From: Nocardioides daeguensis
Lineage (GTDB): Bacteria > Actinomycetota > Actinomycetes > Propionibacteriales > Nocardioidaceae
Length of the DNA: 64,000 bases
Assembly: GCF_019192965.1 (NCBI RefSeq)
Contig: NZ_JAHTKU010000017.1
Location: 1 to 64,000, forward strand
Reading direction: 5' to 3'
In this document: piece by piece, positions 1 through 9,358 of the stretch
Layout: each line of letters begins with the position of its first letter
Position numbering within the stretch: position 1 is the stretch's first letter
Position numbers and translations under genes: made by a program
Notes under the pieces: model-generated
Seen by the model: only the letters and a program-made list of their open reading frames with translations
What the model was told of the DNA's origin: nothing
Databases searched by the model: none

Positions 1-489
1 GAGAACCTGGTCCCCGACTTCAACGGCGACCCCACCCTGCTCGCCGAGGTCTTCGACGCACGCCCCGAGGTCCTGGCCCACAACCTCGAGACCGTCCCCC
101 GCATCTTCAAGCGGATCCGCCCCGCCTTCCGCTACGAACGCTCCCTCGACGTCCTCACCCAGGCCCGCGCCTTCGGCCTGGTCACCAAGTCCAACCTCAT
201 CCTCGGCATGGGCGAGACCCGCGACGAGGTCTCCCAAGCCCTGCGCGACCTGCACCAGGCAGGCTGCGAGCTGGTCACCATCACCCAGTACCTACGCCCC
301 TCCGTCCGACACCACCCCGTCGAACGGTGGGTCAAGCCCGAGGAGTTCGTCGACCTCGCCACCGAGGCCGAGGAGATCGGCTTCGCCGGCGTCCTGTCCG
401 GACCGCTCGTCCGTTCGTCGTACCGGGCGGGTCGTCTGTATCGTCAGGCGATGGCCGCGCGGGACTCGCGCGCCGAAGCGACTGCCTGA
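1..489 (+). CDS. lipA: Lipoyl synthase, C-terminal part (5' end outside window)
   Basis: The frame is open from base 1, so the start lies upstream. Lipoyl synthase is a cytosolic radical-SAM enzyme that inserts two sulfurs into octanoylated E2 and GcvH proteins to make lipoyl cofactor. The 162 visible residues hold family landmarks: [28 protein letters not shown] near residue 66 and TQYLRPS near 97. The terminal [12 protein letters not shown] contains the serine that, in characterised homologues, ligands the auxiliary iron-sulfur cluster. The radical-SAM CxxxCxxC motif would be in the missing half. A DUF4191 gene follows 36 bp downstream, a common actinobacterial pairing. Confidence 0.96.
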   Translation, partial: ENLVPDFNGDPTLLAEVFDARPEVLAHNLETVPRIFKRIRPAFRYERSLDVLTQARAFGLVTKSNLILGMGETRDEVSQALRDLHQAGCELVTITQYLRPSVRHHPVERWVKPEEFVDLATEAEEIGFAGVLSGPLVRSSYRAGRLYRQAMAARDSRAEATA

Positions 490-525
490 AGTTCCACGTT
501 CCGTCCGAGGAGACCGCAGCACCCC

Positions 526-1242
526 ATGTCGAACACGCCTCTCGACCCGTCCACGATGAGCCGCCGCCGGCAGATCCTCGAGACCTACAAGATGTCCCGG
601 GAGGTCGACCCGGCCATCCGCTGGTGGATGCTCGGCTCGTTCCTGGTGTTCGGCGGCCTGGGGCTGGCGCTGTTCCGGCTCGTCCTGCCCCACAACGACT
701 CGGTCTTCAGCTGGATCCTCGCCGGCGTCGCGACCTTCCTCATCGGCCTGCTCGCCGTGATGATCGTGTTCGGTCGTCGTGCCCAGAAGGCGGCGTTCGC
801 CCGCCTCGACGGCCAGCTCGGCGCCGCCGCCCGCGCGCTCACCATGCTGCGCCGCGGCTGGGTCATCGAGGAGGTCGTCGGCTTCACCAAGCAGCAGGAC
901 ATGGTCCACCGCATCGTCGGCCCGCCCGGCATCGTCCTGGTCGGCGAGGGCAACCCGAGCCGCCTCAAGGCGCTGATGATCAGCGAGCACAAGAAGCACG
1001 AGCGGGTCGCCGGCGACTACCCGGTCCACGACGTCCTGGTCGGCAACGACGAGGGCCAGGTCCCGCTGAACAAGCTGGTGCGCCACGTCCAGAAGCTCGG
1101 CCGCCAGGTCAAGCCGGCCGAGATCACCGAGATCCGCCAGCGGCTGCGCGCCCTCGACGCCCAGCGCCCGAAGGTGCCGCTCCCCCGCGGCCCCGTGCCG
1201 ACCTCGATGAAGGGCATGCGCGGCAACCTCCGTGGTCGCTGA
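526..1242 (+). CDS. DUF4191 family membrane protein
   Basis: 238 residues. Two hydrophobic segments (about 33-53 and 61-82) anchor the N-terminus. The rest is a soluble, basic domain with a VIEEVVGFTKQQDMVHRIVGPPGIVLVGEG stretch (written here as its parts: hydrophobic strand, then GPPGIVLVGEG). Members are widespread in Actinobacteria directly after lipA and have no known biochemical role. The start is the ATG beginning SNTPLDPST, after a GGAG-rich leader. A link to lipoate metabolism is only inferred from position. Confidence 0.9.
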   Translation: MSNTPLDPSTMSRRRQILETYKMSREVDPAIRWWMLGSFLVFGGLGLALFRLVLPHNDSVFSWILAGVATFLIGLLAVMIVFGRRAQKAAFARLDGQLGAAARALTMLRRGWVIEEVVGFTKQQDMVHRIVGPPGIVLVGEGNPSRLKALMISEHKKHERVAGDYPVHDVLVGNDEGQVPLNKLVRHVQKLGRQVKPAEITEIRQRLRALDAQRPKVPLPRGPVPTSMKGMRGNLRGR

Positions 1243-1347
1243 CGAGCTCTCTCCACACCTGGCCACCTCCCGGTGGCGCCTCCGCCCGGATCGGGATAGC
1301 GTCGCAACGCGTCCCCGGTCCGGGCGCAGCACTTCTCGGGAGGACCC

Positions 1348-1935
1348 ATGCGTACGACGAGCCGCGTCGCCGCCCTGACACTCTCGCTGTCGGTCGCCCT
1401 GGCGACGCTCACCGCCTGCTCCGACGACGACCCGCCCGCGGCCGATCCGTCCCCCACGTGGAGCCCCACCGGCACGATGGAGTCGCCCACCACCTCCTCC
1501 GCGGCCGCCCCGGTCGAGCCGGAACTGCCGGTGGAGGCGACCGAGGCCAGCGAGGCCGGGGCGCGGGCGTTCATCGCGTACTACTGGGAGCTGATCAACT
1601 ACGCCCAGGTCACGGGTGACGTGAAGGGGCTGAGGGCGGCGTCGGGCAAGAGTTGCGAGGGATGCAACGCCGGCCTTGAAGCGATCCGGTCCCTCTACGA
1701 GGGCGGCGGTCATATCCAAGGCGGGCAGTACACCCCGGTCGTAGTAAAGCTGAACCGTCTGCAGGGCAAGGGACTGACCGCATTCGAAGCACTGCTTACG
1801 GTGACAAACGTCGAGCAGGTCGTCCTTGACGGCGATGGCTCCGAGCATAGGTCCGCCGCTGGATCGGCATCGGTAGCCGTTGCTTGCCAGTGGTCCGCCG
1901 GTACCTGGCACATGGAAGTCATGGATCAGCAATGA
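1348..1935 (+). CDS. DUF6318 family lipoprotein
   Basis: 195 residues with a lipoprotein signal peptide: basic start, hydrophobic core, lipobox LTAC with the lipidated Cys at residue 24. A Pro/Ser/Thr-rich linker follows, then a domain beginning ARAFIAYYWELINYAQ with a CEGC pair near residue 111. That layout fits DUF6318, a family of secreted actinobacterial lipoproteins of unknown function that may bind something at the cell surface. The RBS GGGAGGA precedes the ATG. The stop codon overlaps the next start (ATGA), so the two genes are probably co-translated. Confidence 0.85.
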   Translation: MRTTSRVAALTLSLSVALATLTACSDDDPPAADPSPTWSPTGTMESPTTSSAAAPVEPELPVEATEASEAGARAFIAYYWELINYAQVTGDVKGLRAASGKSCEGCNAGLEAIRSLYEGGGHIQGGQYTPVVVKLNRLQGKGLTAFEALLTVTNVEQVVLDGDGSEHRSAAGSASVAVACQWSAGTWHMEVMDQQ

Positions 1936-2669
1936 AGGCCGCTGCTGCATTCGCCACGGCAGTCGTCGTCGCGATTCTCCCGGCCTCCACGGCCGAGGCC
2001 GACTCAAAGCCGACGCCGACAAGCATGCCGACCGCCGGCACCAACGACAACGGCTTCTGGTTGACGCACAGCAATAGCAGCAGTGGCCAACCAGGTAAGG
2101 GCGCGCCTCCTGACGCCGCGGGCATCCCCGCCTCACCGACCGCCGGCAGTGCTGCGTGTCAGGCTGCGGTGGCCGTCACTGGTGAATTCGTCGACCACGA
2201 GTTCTGCACCGACGACGATTCCGATGGACCGACTCTCGCCGACATTCAGAAGGCCTTTGCGGAGCTCAAGCTCACCCCCGGCACCCTGGTCATCCAGCCA
2301 CCCGACGGCCTGACCCTGGTCAACTTCAAGACGAACTTCTACACGACCAGCACCACGCCGATCACCACGACGGTCAACCTGCTGGGCCAACAGGTCACCC
2401 TCGAAGCCACCCCGGCCACCTACACCTGGCACTTCGGGGACGGCACGTCGACCAGCACGACCGAGCCCGGCGCGGCGTACCCCGACCTCACCATCACCCA
2501 CGACTACCGACGCACGGGCGAGTACGGGCCGAGCCTGTCGACCACCTACACCGGTCGCTACCGGGTCGGCGAGGGGCCCTGGCAGGCCATCCCCGGCACG
2601 GTCACCATCGACGGGCCCGCCCAGCCGCTGCGCGCGATCGAGGCCGAGCCCAAGCTCGTCGGCTACTGA
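1932..2669 (+). CDS. Secreted hypothetical protein with PKD-like fold
   Basis: 245 residues from the ATG overlapping the preceding lipoprotein's stop. That start gives a clean signal peptide (MKAAAAFATAVVVAILPASTA); a start 48 bp upstream would not. The C-terminal half contains YTWHFGDGTS, a Pro-rich loop, then LTITHDYRRTGEY, which resembles the WxFGDG and HxYxxxGxY core of PKD domains in surface proteins. No catalytic motif is visible. Probably exported with the lipoprotein encoded just upstream. Confidence 0.75.
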   Translation: MKAAAAFATAVVVAILPASTAEADSKPTPTSMPTAGTNDNGFWLTHSNSSSGQPGKGAPPDAAGIPASPTAGSAACQAAVAVTGEFVDHEFCTDDDSDGPTLADIQKAFAELKLTPGTLVIQPPDGLTLVNFKTNFYTTSTTPITTTVNLLGQQVTLEATPATYTWHFGDGTSTSTTEPGAAYPDLTITHDYRRTGEYGPSLSTTYTGRYRVGEGPWQAIPGTVTIDGPAQPLRAIEAEPKLVGY

Positions 2670-2760
2670 GGCGACACCGAGTGACACCTCCCGCAGGGGC
2701 CGAGGGCTGCTCGACCTGCTGTGGGTGTCACGCGCGCGACGGCCGGGGCGGGAGCCGTGG

Positions 2761-3156
2761 CTACTTGGTCAGCGTGCGCAGGGTGGCGAAGGTGACGGTC
2801 GAGGTCCCCGCGAACAGGTCGTGCAGGCCGCGCCCGTCGGGGCGGAACACCAGCGGCGGGATGACCAGCGCGACGAGGACCTGACGGCCGATGGCCTTGA
2901 CCGGGCTGAGGCGGCGCAGCTGCCCGTCGGCGGGTACGACGCACAGCCCGGTGAGCAGCTTGCCGGCCGAGCCGCCGCCCAGCCAGGTCAGCAGGCCGGA
3001 CTCGACGACGAAGACGATGAGCACCGCGCCGGAGGCGAAGGAGCCGGGCTTGGTGTACTCGTCGAGGCCGAAGATCACGATGACGACCAGGGTGCTCAAC
3101 AGCCAGTCCACCAGCAGGGCGAGGATCCGGCGACCCCAGGAAGCGTTCTCGATCAC
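2761..3156 (-). CDS. RDD family membrane protein
   Basis: 131 residues, convergent with the upstream secreted-protein gene. It begins ASWGRRILALLVDWLLSTLVV, with the Arg and Asp typical of the RDD domain at the start of helix 1, and has about three membrane segments. GGGSAGKLLTGLCVV and GRGLHDLFAGTSTV match conserved stretches of short actinobacterial RDD proteins. Some RDD proteins have been linked to Na+/H+ transport, but the role here is unknown. The 3' end lies 91 bp from the opposite-strand neighbour. Confidence 0.88.
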   Translation of the reverse strand: MIENASWGRRILALLVDWLLSTLVVIVIFGLDEYTKPGSFASGAVLIVFVVESGLLTWLGGGSAGKLLTGLCVVPADGQLRRLSPVKAIGRQVLVALVIPPLVFRPDGRGLHDLFAGTSTVTFATLRTLTK

Positions 3157-3213
3157 CCTCCCACGCTAGCGGGGGCCTCCCGCGTCTGCGCGAGGGCCGT
3201 CTCCGCCGAACCT

Positions 3214-3250
3214 GTTACACGCCTGAAACATTCGGGCAACCCTGCGAAAT
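3214..3250 (+). promoter_or_regulatory. GlnR-type box upstream of the type III glutamine synthetase
   Basis: Four spaced half-sites: GTTAC (3214-3218), GAAAC (3225-3229), GCAAC (3236-3240) and GAAAT (3246-3250), with 6, 6 and 5 bases between them. This matches the actinobacterial GlnR consensus gTnAc-n6-GaAAc repeated twice. It ends 69 bp before the start codon. Nitrogen control by GlnR is inferred from the match. Confidence 0.75.
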
Positions 3251-3319
3251 CTGGACGCCTTACCGTCACCGGTGAGTCGTCTGCACGACGGCATCTGTTG
3301 AGACCACAGGGAGTTCCGC

Positions 3320-5497
3320 ATGACTTCGAACCCGACCCGCTTGGGCGCGATCCGCAACATCGAGGCGAACGAGGCGCCGGCGGCGTTCTTCGACGCCGAC
3401 GAGAAGACGGGCGCCATCTACGGCGAGAACGTCTTCTCCCTCTCGGTGATGCAGAAGCGCCTGCCGAAGTCGGTGTTCAAGTCGGTCTTCGCGACCATCC
3501 AGAACGGCGAGAAGCTGGACCCCGCGGTCGCCGACATCGTCGCCTCCGCCATGAAGGACTGGGCGATGGAGCGCGGTGTCACGCACTACGCCCACGTCTT
3601 CTACCCGCTCACCGGGCTCACCGCCGAGAAGCACGACTCGTTCATGGAGCCGGTCGGCGACGGCACGGCGGTCTGGGAGTTCTCCGGCAAGACCCTCGTC
3701 CAGGGCGAGCCCGACGCGAGCTCCTTCCCCAACGGTGGGATCCGGGCGACCTTCGAGGCGCGTGGCTACACCGGCTGGGACGTCCAGTCGCCGGCGTACA
3801 TCCTCGAGAACCCCAACGGCAACACGCTGTGCATCCCGACGATCTTCGTCTCGATGACCGGTGAGGCGCTCGACCACAAGACCCCGCTGCTGCGCTCGCA
3901 GAACGCGATGTCGGAGCAGGCCAAGCGCGTGCTGGCGCTGTTCGGCCACGAGGACATCGACAACGTCGTGTCGTACTGCGGCCCCGAGCAGGAGTACTTC
4001 CTGGTCGACACCGCCTTCGTGAACTCGCGTCCCGACCTGCTCAACGCCGGCCGCACCCTGTTCGGCGCGAAGCCGCCGAAGGGCCAGGAGTTCGACGACC
4101 ACTACTTCGGCGCCATCCCGGAGCGGGTGCTGGGCTTCATGCACGACACCGAGCGCGCGCTGTTCAAGCTCGGCGTCCCGGCGAAGACCCGCCACAACGA
4201 GGTCGCGCCCGGCCAGTTCGAGATCGCGCCGGTCTTCGAGCGCGCCAACCTCGCCTCGGACCACCAGCAGCTGATCATGTCGACGTTCAAGTCGATCGCG
4301 AAGACGCACGGCTTCCAGTGCCTGTTCCACGAGAAGCCGTTCGCCGGCGTCAACGGCTCCGGCAAGCACGTGAACTTCTCGTTCGGCAACGACAACCAGG
4401 GCAACTTCCTCAACCCGGGCGACAACCCGCACGACAACGCGCAGTTCCTCGTCTTCTGTGCGGCCGTCATCCGCGCCGTGCACCTGTACGGCGGCCTGCT
4501 CCGGCTCTCGATCGCCAGCGCCGGCAACGACCACCGCCTCGGCGCCAACGAGGCCCCGCCGGCCATCATCTCGATCTTCCTCGGCGACCAGCTGCAGGAC
4601 GTCTTCGAGCAGATCGCCAAGGGCGGCGCCACCTCGTCGAAGCAGAAGGGCGTCCTGTCCGTGGGCGTCGACACGCTGCCCGACCTGACCAAGGACGCGG
4701 GCGACCGCAACCGCACCTCGCCGATGGCCTTCACCGGCAACCGCTTCGAGTTCCGTGCCGCCGGCTCGAACCAGACCGTCGCCGCGCCGATGGTCGTGAT
4801 CAACACGATCATGGCCGAGGCGCTCGACTACCTGGCCACCGAGCTCGAGGCCGCCGTGGCCACGGGCACGGAGTTCAACGACGCCGTCCAGGCCGTGCTC
4901 GCCAAGGTCGTCGAGCAGCACGGCGCGGTCGTGTTCAACGGCAACGGCTACTCCGAGGAGTGGCACGCCGAGGCCGAGCAGCGGGGTCTGAAGAACCTCC
5001 GCACGACGGTCGACGCGCTGCCGGAGTACCAGACCCCCGAGGCCAAGAAGCTGTTCTCGACGTACGGCGTCTTCAGCGAGGCCGAGCTCGACTCCCGCTT
5101 CGAGGTCGGTGTCGAGCAGTACGTGATGACGATCAACGTCGAGGCGAACCTGACCGAGGAGATCGCGCGCACGACGATCCTCCCGGCCGCGGTCCGCTAC
5201 CAGACCGAGCTCGCCACCAACGTCGCCTCGCTCAAGGCGGCCGGCGTCGAGGCCGACACCACCGACCTGCTCACCGTCACCGATCTGGTGACCACTCTCC
5301 GGTCCAGCATCGCCGCGCTCGTCGCCGCCCAGGCCGGCGCCGGGGAGCACCACGGCCTCGAGGAGGCGGCGTACTACCGGGACGCGGTCCTCCCGGCCAT
5401 GCTCGCGGTCCGCGAGGCCGCCGATGCGCTCGAGGCCGTCGTCGCCGACGACCTGTGGTCGCTGCCGACCTACCAGGAGATGCTCTTCATCCGCTGA
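3320..5497 (+). CDS. glnN: Type III glutamine synthetase
   Basis: 725 residues, the usual length of GSIII, which makes glutamine from glutamate, ammonia and ATP in the cytosol. It has the type III hallmarks: an N-terminal domain with [29 protein letters not shown] and DGTAVWEF, the catalytic ...[11 protein letters not shown] loop and [17 protein letters not shown], and a long helical C-terminus ending [16 protein letters not shown] is not regulated by adenylylation. A type I glnA follows 214 bp downstream in the same direction, each with its own GlnR-like box, so nitrogen supply probably sets the balance between them. Confidence 0.95.
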   Translation: MTSNPTRLGAIRNIEANEAPAAFFDADEKTGAIYGENVFSLSVMQKRLPKSVFKSVFATIQNGEKLDPAVADIVASAMKDWAMERGVTHYAHVFYPLTGLTAEKHDSFMEPVGDGTAVWEFSGKTLVQGEPDASSFPNGGIRATFEARGYTGWDVQSPAYILENPNGNTLCIPTIFVSMTGEALDHKTPLLRSQNAMSEQAKRVLALFGHEDIDNVVSYCGPEQEYFLVDTAFVNSRPDLLNAGRTLFGAKPPKGQEFDDHYFGAIPERVLGFMHDTERALFKLGVPAKTRHNEVAPGQFEIAPVFERANLASDHQQLIMSTFKSIAKTHGFQCLFHEKPFAGVNGSGKHVNFSFGNDNQGNFLNPGDNPHDNAQFLVFCAAVIRAVHLYGGLLRLSIASAGNDHRLGANEAPPAIISIFLGDQLQDVFEQIAKGGATSSKQKGVLSVGVDTLPDLTKDAGDRNRTSPMAFTGNRFEFRAAGSNQTVAAPMVVINTIMAEALDYLATELEAAVATGTEFNDAVQAVLAKVVEQHGAVVFNGNGYSEEWHAEAEQRGLKNLRTTVDALPEYQTPEAKKLFSTYGVFSEAELDSRFEVGVEQYVMTINVEANLTEEIARTTILPAAVRYQTELATNVASLKAAGVEADTTDLLTVTDLVTTLRSSIAALVAAQAGAGEHHGLEEAAYYRDAVLPAMLAVREAADALEAVVADDLWSLPTYQEMLFIR

Positions 5498-5559
5498 TCC
5501 GGCGTCCCGAGCTGCCCCGGCCCCCTCGTGGGTCGGGGCAGTTCGGCATGCGCACGTTG

Positions 5560-5597
5560 TTAACACGGACGAAACACTCCGGTACTGCGTCGGCAAC
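5560..5597 (+). promoter_or_regulatory. GlnR-type box upstream of glnA
   Basis: Half-sites TTAAC (5560-5564), GAAAC (5571-5575), GGTAC (5581-5585) and GCAAC (5593-5597) have the spacing of a GlnR operator, as at 3214-3250. The site ends 114 bp before the glnA start. Confidence 0.65.
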
Positions 5598-5711
5598 AGG
5601 TCATTCGGTAGGTTGCCAGGGAGGGTTCCGGCTCATCGCCGTACCGGTGCCCCCGATCGCCACAGGCTGAACCGATGGCTGGGCCGCGGCGCCGCAGCCG
5701 AGGAGGACCGA

Positions 5712-7133
5712 ATGTTCAACAACAGCGAAGAGCTGCTCAAGTACATCAAGGACGAGGGCGTCGAGATGATCGACGTCCGCTTCTGCGACCTGCCCGGCAT
5801 CATGCAGCACTTCACCGTGCCGGCCTCGTCCTTCGACCAGTCCGTGTTCGACGACGGCCTGGGCTTCGACGGCTCCTCGATCCGTGGCTTCCAGGCGATC
5901 AACGAGTCGGACATGTCGCTCTTCCCCGACCCGACGACGGCGTACATCGACCCCTTCCGGAAGTCGAAGACCCTCAACGTCAACTTCTTCATCCACGACC
6001 CGATCACGGGTGAGGCCTACTCCCGCGACCCGCGCAACATCGCGAAGAAGGCGCTGGCCTACCTCTCCTCCACCGGCATCGCGGACACCGCGTTCTTCGC
6101 GCCCGAGGCCGAGTTCTACATCTTCGACAACGTGCGGTACTCCACCGGCGTCAACGAGGGCTACTACCACATCGACTCCGTCGAGGGCTGGTGGAACTCC
6201 GGCAAGGCCGACGAGACCAACCGCGGCTACAAGACCCGCCTCAAGGGCGGCTACTTCCCCGTCGAGCCGTACGACCACTACAGCGACCTGCGCGCCGACA
6301 TGGTCAAGAACCTCGAGGCCTGCGGCCTCCAGGTCGAGCGCGCCCACCACGAGGTCGGCACCGCCGGCCAGGCGGAGATCAACTACCGCTTCGACACGCT
6401 GCTCAAGGCCGCGGACGACGTGATGAAGTTCAAGTACCTCATCAAGAACACCGCCTGGGAGCAGGGCAAGTCGGTCACCTTCATGCCGAAGCCGATCTTC
6501 GGCGACAACGGCTCCGGCATGCACGTCCACTCCTCGCTGTGGAAGGACGGCTCGCCGCTGTTCTACGACGAGACCGGGTACGGCGGCCTGTCGGACCTGG
6601 CCCGCTGGTACATCGGCGGCATCCTCGACCACGCCCCCGCGCTGCTCGCGTTCACCAACCCGACCGTGAACTCGTTCCACCGCTTGGTGCCGGGCTACGA
6701 GGCCCCGATCTCGCTGGTCTACTCCTCGCGCAACCGCTCCGCGTCGATCCGCATCCCGATCACCGGCAGCAACCCGAAGGCCAAGCGGGTCGAGGCTCGC
6801 TTCCCCGACCCGTCGGCGAACCCGTACCTCGCCTTCTCGGCCCTGATGCTCGCCGGCCTCGACGGCATCCAGAACAAGACCGAGCCGCCCGCCCCGGTCG
6901 ACAAGGACATCTACGAGCTCCCGCCGGACGAGATGGCCGAGATCGCCCAGGTCCCGACCTCGCTCGGCGCCGTACTCGATGCGCTCGAGGCCGACCACGA
7001 CTTCCTCACCGTCGGCAACGTGTTCACCCCCGACCTGATCGAGACGTGGACGTCGTACAAGCGGGAGCAGGAGATCGCGCCCGTGCAGCTGCGGCCGCAC
7101 CCGCACGAGTTCGAGCTGTATTACGACATCTAA
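5712..7133 (+). CDS. glnA: Type I (GSI-beta) glutamine synthetase
   Basis: 473 residues, the standard GSI length, forming dodecamers that make glutamine in the cytosol. Seen: the N-terminal beta-grasp ([28 protein letters not shown]), the metal/ATP core ([68 protein letters not shown]) and the adenylylation loop DIYELPPDE, whose Tyr is the family's AMP-modified residue. The start is the ATG 4 nt after AGGAGGA (5701-5707); an open frame further upstream lacks an RBS and family similarity. Confidence 0.97.
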   Translation: MFNNSEELLKYIKDEGVEMIDVRFCDLPGIMQHFTVPASSFDQSVFDDGLGFDGSSIRGFQAINESDMSLFPDPTTAYIDPFRKSKTLNVNFFIHDPITGEAYSRDPRNIAKKALAYLSSTGIADTAFFAPEAEFYIFDNVRYSTGVNEGYYHIDSVEGWWNSGKADETNRGYKTRLKGGYFPVEPYDHYSDLRADMVKNLEACGLQVERAHHEVGTAGQAEINYRFDTLLKAADDVMKFKYLIKNTAWEQGKSVTFMPKPIFGDNGSGMHVHSSLWKDGSPLFYDETGYGGLSDLARWYIGGILDHAPALLAFTNPTVNSFHRLVPGYEAPISLVYSSRNRSASIRIPITGSNPKAKRVEARFPDPSANPYLAFSALMLAGLDGIQNKTEPPAPVDKDIYELPPDEMAEIAQVPTSLGAVLDALEADHDFLTVGNVFTPDLIETWTSYKREQEIAPVQLRPHPHEFELYYDI

Positions 7134-7199
7134 CCGGGCCTCCGGCTGTGGTCGTTCAACAACGCCGAACAACCACGAAGAACAGCCGCTGACCTGCAC

Positions 7200-7239
7200 A
7201 AACGCCGCCGAGCGACCTTCTGGTCGCTCGGCGGCGTTT
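7200..7239 (+). terminator. Rho-independent terminator of glnA
   Basis: A perfect 18-bp stem, arms 7200-7217 and 7222-7239, with a TTCT loop, starts 67 bp after the glnA stop. A-rich and T-rich tips make it usable in both directions. It is the last clear piece of host sequence before the ICE. Confidence 0.88.
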
Positions 7240-7260
7240 GCTGTTGGTAGCCGCTCGTCT

Positions 7261-7281
7261 GTTACAAATCCGGTACAAATC
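7261..7281 (+). repeat. Paired TACAAATC repeats, possible integrase/excisionase arm sites
   Basis: TACAAATC occurs at 7263-7270 and 7274-7281, one helical turn (11 bp) apart, in an AT-rich patch between the glnA terminator and the excisionase. Short direct repeats here suit arm-type sites of a tyrosine integrase, but this is inference. I see no tRNA gene in 7240-7525. Confidence 0.3.
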
Positions 7282-7450
7282 TTAGAAGCGCCATCCCCCG
7301 GCGCACGGTTCGCCTGGCTCAGACCGGGTAGGTCGCCGCAGCGGTCTCGAACTGGGTCCGTGGCCCGAGCCGCGAGCGTCGCATCGCACATTTCGGCGAC
7401 CAGCACCGTGAGTCCCGGGTCAGCTCGCTGCCACATCATTTGCACCTGCG

Positions 7451-7486
7451 TGATCGCTCCCGTGCCTCCGTCCGACATAGGTGCCT
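7451..7486 (+). promoter_or_regulatory. Bipartite ICE element, copy 1 (excisionase)
   Basis: TGATCGC (7451-7457), 20 bases, TAGGTGCCT (7478-7486). Both cores match the other copies exactly apart from an A-to-C change in the GACC tail. It ends 39 bp before the excisionase start, placing excision under the shared element. Confidence 0.75.
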
Positions 7487-7525
7487 GTAGACCGAATGTC
7501 CGTCAACGCCGCAAGGAGGGGCTTG

Positions 7526-7801
7526 ATGATGGCAACGAACTCGAACGTGCCGGCTGTGGAACCGGGAATCTTTGGACCGCGGCGTCGCGGAGACCGCGGC
7601 AGCCGGGCACCCAGGCTGGTCGAGGCCCAAGAGCTGTGGGACATCGACGATGTCGCTTCCTACCTTGGCGTGACCAAACAGACCATCTACTCCTGGCGGA
7701 CGACGGGTTACGGCCCGGCCGGCTTCCGTGTCGGCAAGCACCTGCGCTGGCGGGCAGCAACCGTGATCAGTTGGACGGTGCGACTCGAGGAGAATCAGTG
7801 A
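7526..7801 (+). CDS. xis: AlpA-type MerR-like excisionase / HTH DNA-binding protein
   Basis: 91 residues from an ATG 6 nt after AAGGAGG (7513-7519); an upstream GTG at 7481 lacks a comparable RBS. The C-terminal half is a winged-helix HTH_17 domain: WDIDDVASYLGVTKQTIYSW, then GPAGFRVGKHLRWRAATVISW. Such proteins bend attachment-site DNA and direct the partner integrase toward excision; some also regulate transcription. The integrase starts 105 bp downstream in the same direction. Confidence 0.85.
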   Translation: MMATNSNVPAVEPGIFGPRRRGDRGSRAPRLVEAQELWDIDDVASYLGVTKQTIYSWRTTGYGPAGFRVGKHLRWRAATVISWTVRLEENQ

Positions 7802-7906
7802 TCCCGACGGGCCATCAGCCTGACCCGGAATCGACTCCATCGCGACCAGCGAGCAGATGCTCGTCAGCATTGTTGGTCACCCGGTCCGACTCTGCCGAGG
7901 ACAGCC

Positions 7907-9214
7907 ATGGCCAGTATTAGCTCTGGGAGACCAGCCGACGACGGCAGCCCTCGTTACGTCGTCAACTACCGAGATCCCGAGGGGCGGCAGCGCCGTAAGA
8001 CCTTCCGACGCAAAGCCGAGGCGGTTGCGTTCCGCAACACGGTCGAGGCGGACAAACTTCGTGGAACCTACCTTGATGTCGACGCTGGCAGGATCTCGTT
8101 TCGGGCCTATGCCGAGGAGTGGCTCGACAGTCGGACCTTCAGTCCGCTGACCTACGAGGCGACCGAATTGCGACTCAGGCTTCATGTGTTCCCGACGCTA
8201 GGACACCTCGAGCTGAGACAGATCAAGCCGTCGACCATTCAGAAGCTCCTACGGTCGATGGAGATGGCCGAGACCTACCGGCGCGTCATCTTCTCTAACG
8301 TGTCTGCCATCTTCTCGGCTGCGGTCGACGACGACATGATCGCCAAGAATCCGTGCAAGGCGAGCTCAGTGACAAGGCCCGCAACGTCGCGCCGCAAGGT
8401 GGTGCCTTGGCCGACCGAGTGGGTCTCCTCCATGCACGACGCGCTTCCGCCCCAGTACAGGATCGCAGTCACGTTGGGTTCGGGGCTGGGACTACGCCAA
8501 GGCGAGGTATTTGGGCTCGCGGTCGAGGATGTCGACTTTCTCCGCGGAGTTGTGGAGGTCAGGCGGCAAGTCAAGGTGTTCGGCGGCAACCGCCTGGTCT
8601 TCGGCCTGCCGAAGGGCGACAAGACCCGCACCGTCCCACTCCCCGAGAGCGTCGCAACGGAACTCAGCAGCCACCTCGCGACCTACCCGCGACGTAGCGT
8701 CACGCTCCCGTGGGGGACGCCCCAGGCGAACACGAAATCGAGCGCTGGACTGATACTCACCACACGCGAGCGTTCTGCCCTCAACCGCAACTACTTCAAC
8801 ACACGGCTCTGGAAGCCCGGCCAAGCCCACGTGGGCATCGAGCAATCGCGTGACAACGGCATGCACGCCCTCCGCCACTGGTACGCCTCCGTGCTCCTAG
8901 ACGCCGGCGAATCGATTCGCGCTGTGTCCGAGTACCTCGGCCACAGCGACCCCGGCTTCACCTTGCGCACCTATACCCATCTCATGCCCAGCAGCACGGA
9001 GCGAACCCGGGCAGCAGTGGATGCGGCCTTTGCATCCGGGCGCCACGTGAGAGAAGGGTCGACAGAGAACTCGGGCAACCCTCTCGCGGCTAGCGGGCGC
9101 CAGCCCGAGCCAACGGCTTGTCTTGGAGCCGCCCGCCCACTGTCCGTCACCGTCGCTCCCGCCCTACGGTCCGACAACGTTCCCAGCTCCCACGCCCGTC
9201 GCGATCGGCGCTGA
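7907..9214 (+). CDS. int: Tyrosine site-specific integrase of the ICE
   Basis: 435 residues. An N-terminal arm-binding region (about 1-60) with a YRDPEGRQRRKTF strand is followed by a SAM-like core-binding domain (64-150) and the catalytic domain. The active-site residues are complete: Arg197 (GLGLRQGE), Lys236 (LPKGDK), His320-x-x-Arg323 (HALR), His346 (LGHS) and Tyr356 (TYTHL). The last 75 residues are low-complexity and unconserved. It should integrate and, with the upstream excisionase, excise the ICE. Confidence 0.94.
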   Translation: MASISSGRPADDGSPRYVVNYRDPEGRQRRKTFRRKAEAVAFRNTVEADKLRGTYLDVDAGRISFRAYAEEWLDSRTFSPLTYEATELRLRLHVFPTLGHLELRQIKPSTIQKLLRSMEMAETYRRVIFSNVSAIFSAAVDDDMIAKNPCKASSVTRPATSRRKVVPWPTEWVSSMHDALPPQYRIAVTLGSGLGLRQGEVFGLAVEDVDFLRGVVEVRRQVKVFGGNRLVFGLPKGDKTRTVPLPESVATELSSHLATYPRRSVTLPWGTPQANTKSSAGLILTTRERSALNRNYFNTRLWKPGQAHVGIEQSRDNGMHALRHWYASVLLDAGESIRAVSEYLGHSDPGFTLRTYTHLMPSSTERTRAAVDAAFASGRHVREGSTENSGNPLAASGRQPEPTACLGAARPLSVTVAPALRSDNVPSSHARRDRR

Positions 9215-9358
9215 CGCCCCTTCGCACCTGGATGGCAGAATCCCGGTGATGACTACGCCAGACCCCTACTCCAGTGCCGCCGGCTGATCGGGGTGGCTGC
9301 ACGATCCTAGCGCGACAAGCGCATCGACGACCTCCTGGCGGCCGTCTCCGACCTTGGC

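Noticed and set aside
2681..2731. GTGACACC and GGTGTCAC inverted repeat as a terminator between convergent genes
   Set aside because: Arms are only 8 bp with a 35-base loop, too weak to call.
3266..5596. Long open frame on the minus strand opposite the type III glutamine synthetase
   Set aside because: High GC leaves antisense frames open. The protein is Arg/Gly/Val/Leu/Glu-rich without domain order, and the plus-strand gene is certain.
5601..7478. 625-residue minus-strand frame over glnA
   Set aside because: Same antisense artefact; it crosses the glnA terminator and lacks an RBS.
7240..7525. tRNA gene as integration target
   Set aside because: No cloverleaf with a GTTCRANNC arm and matching acceptor stem could be found on either strand.
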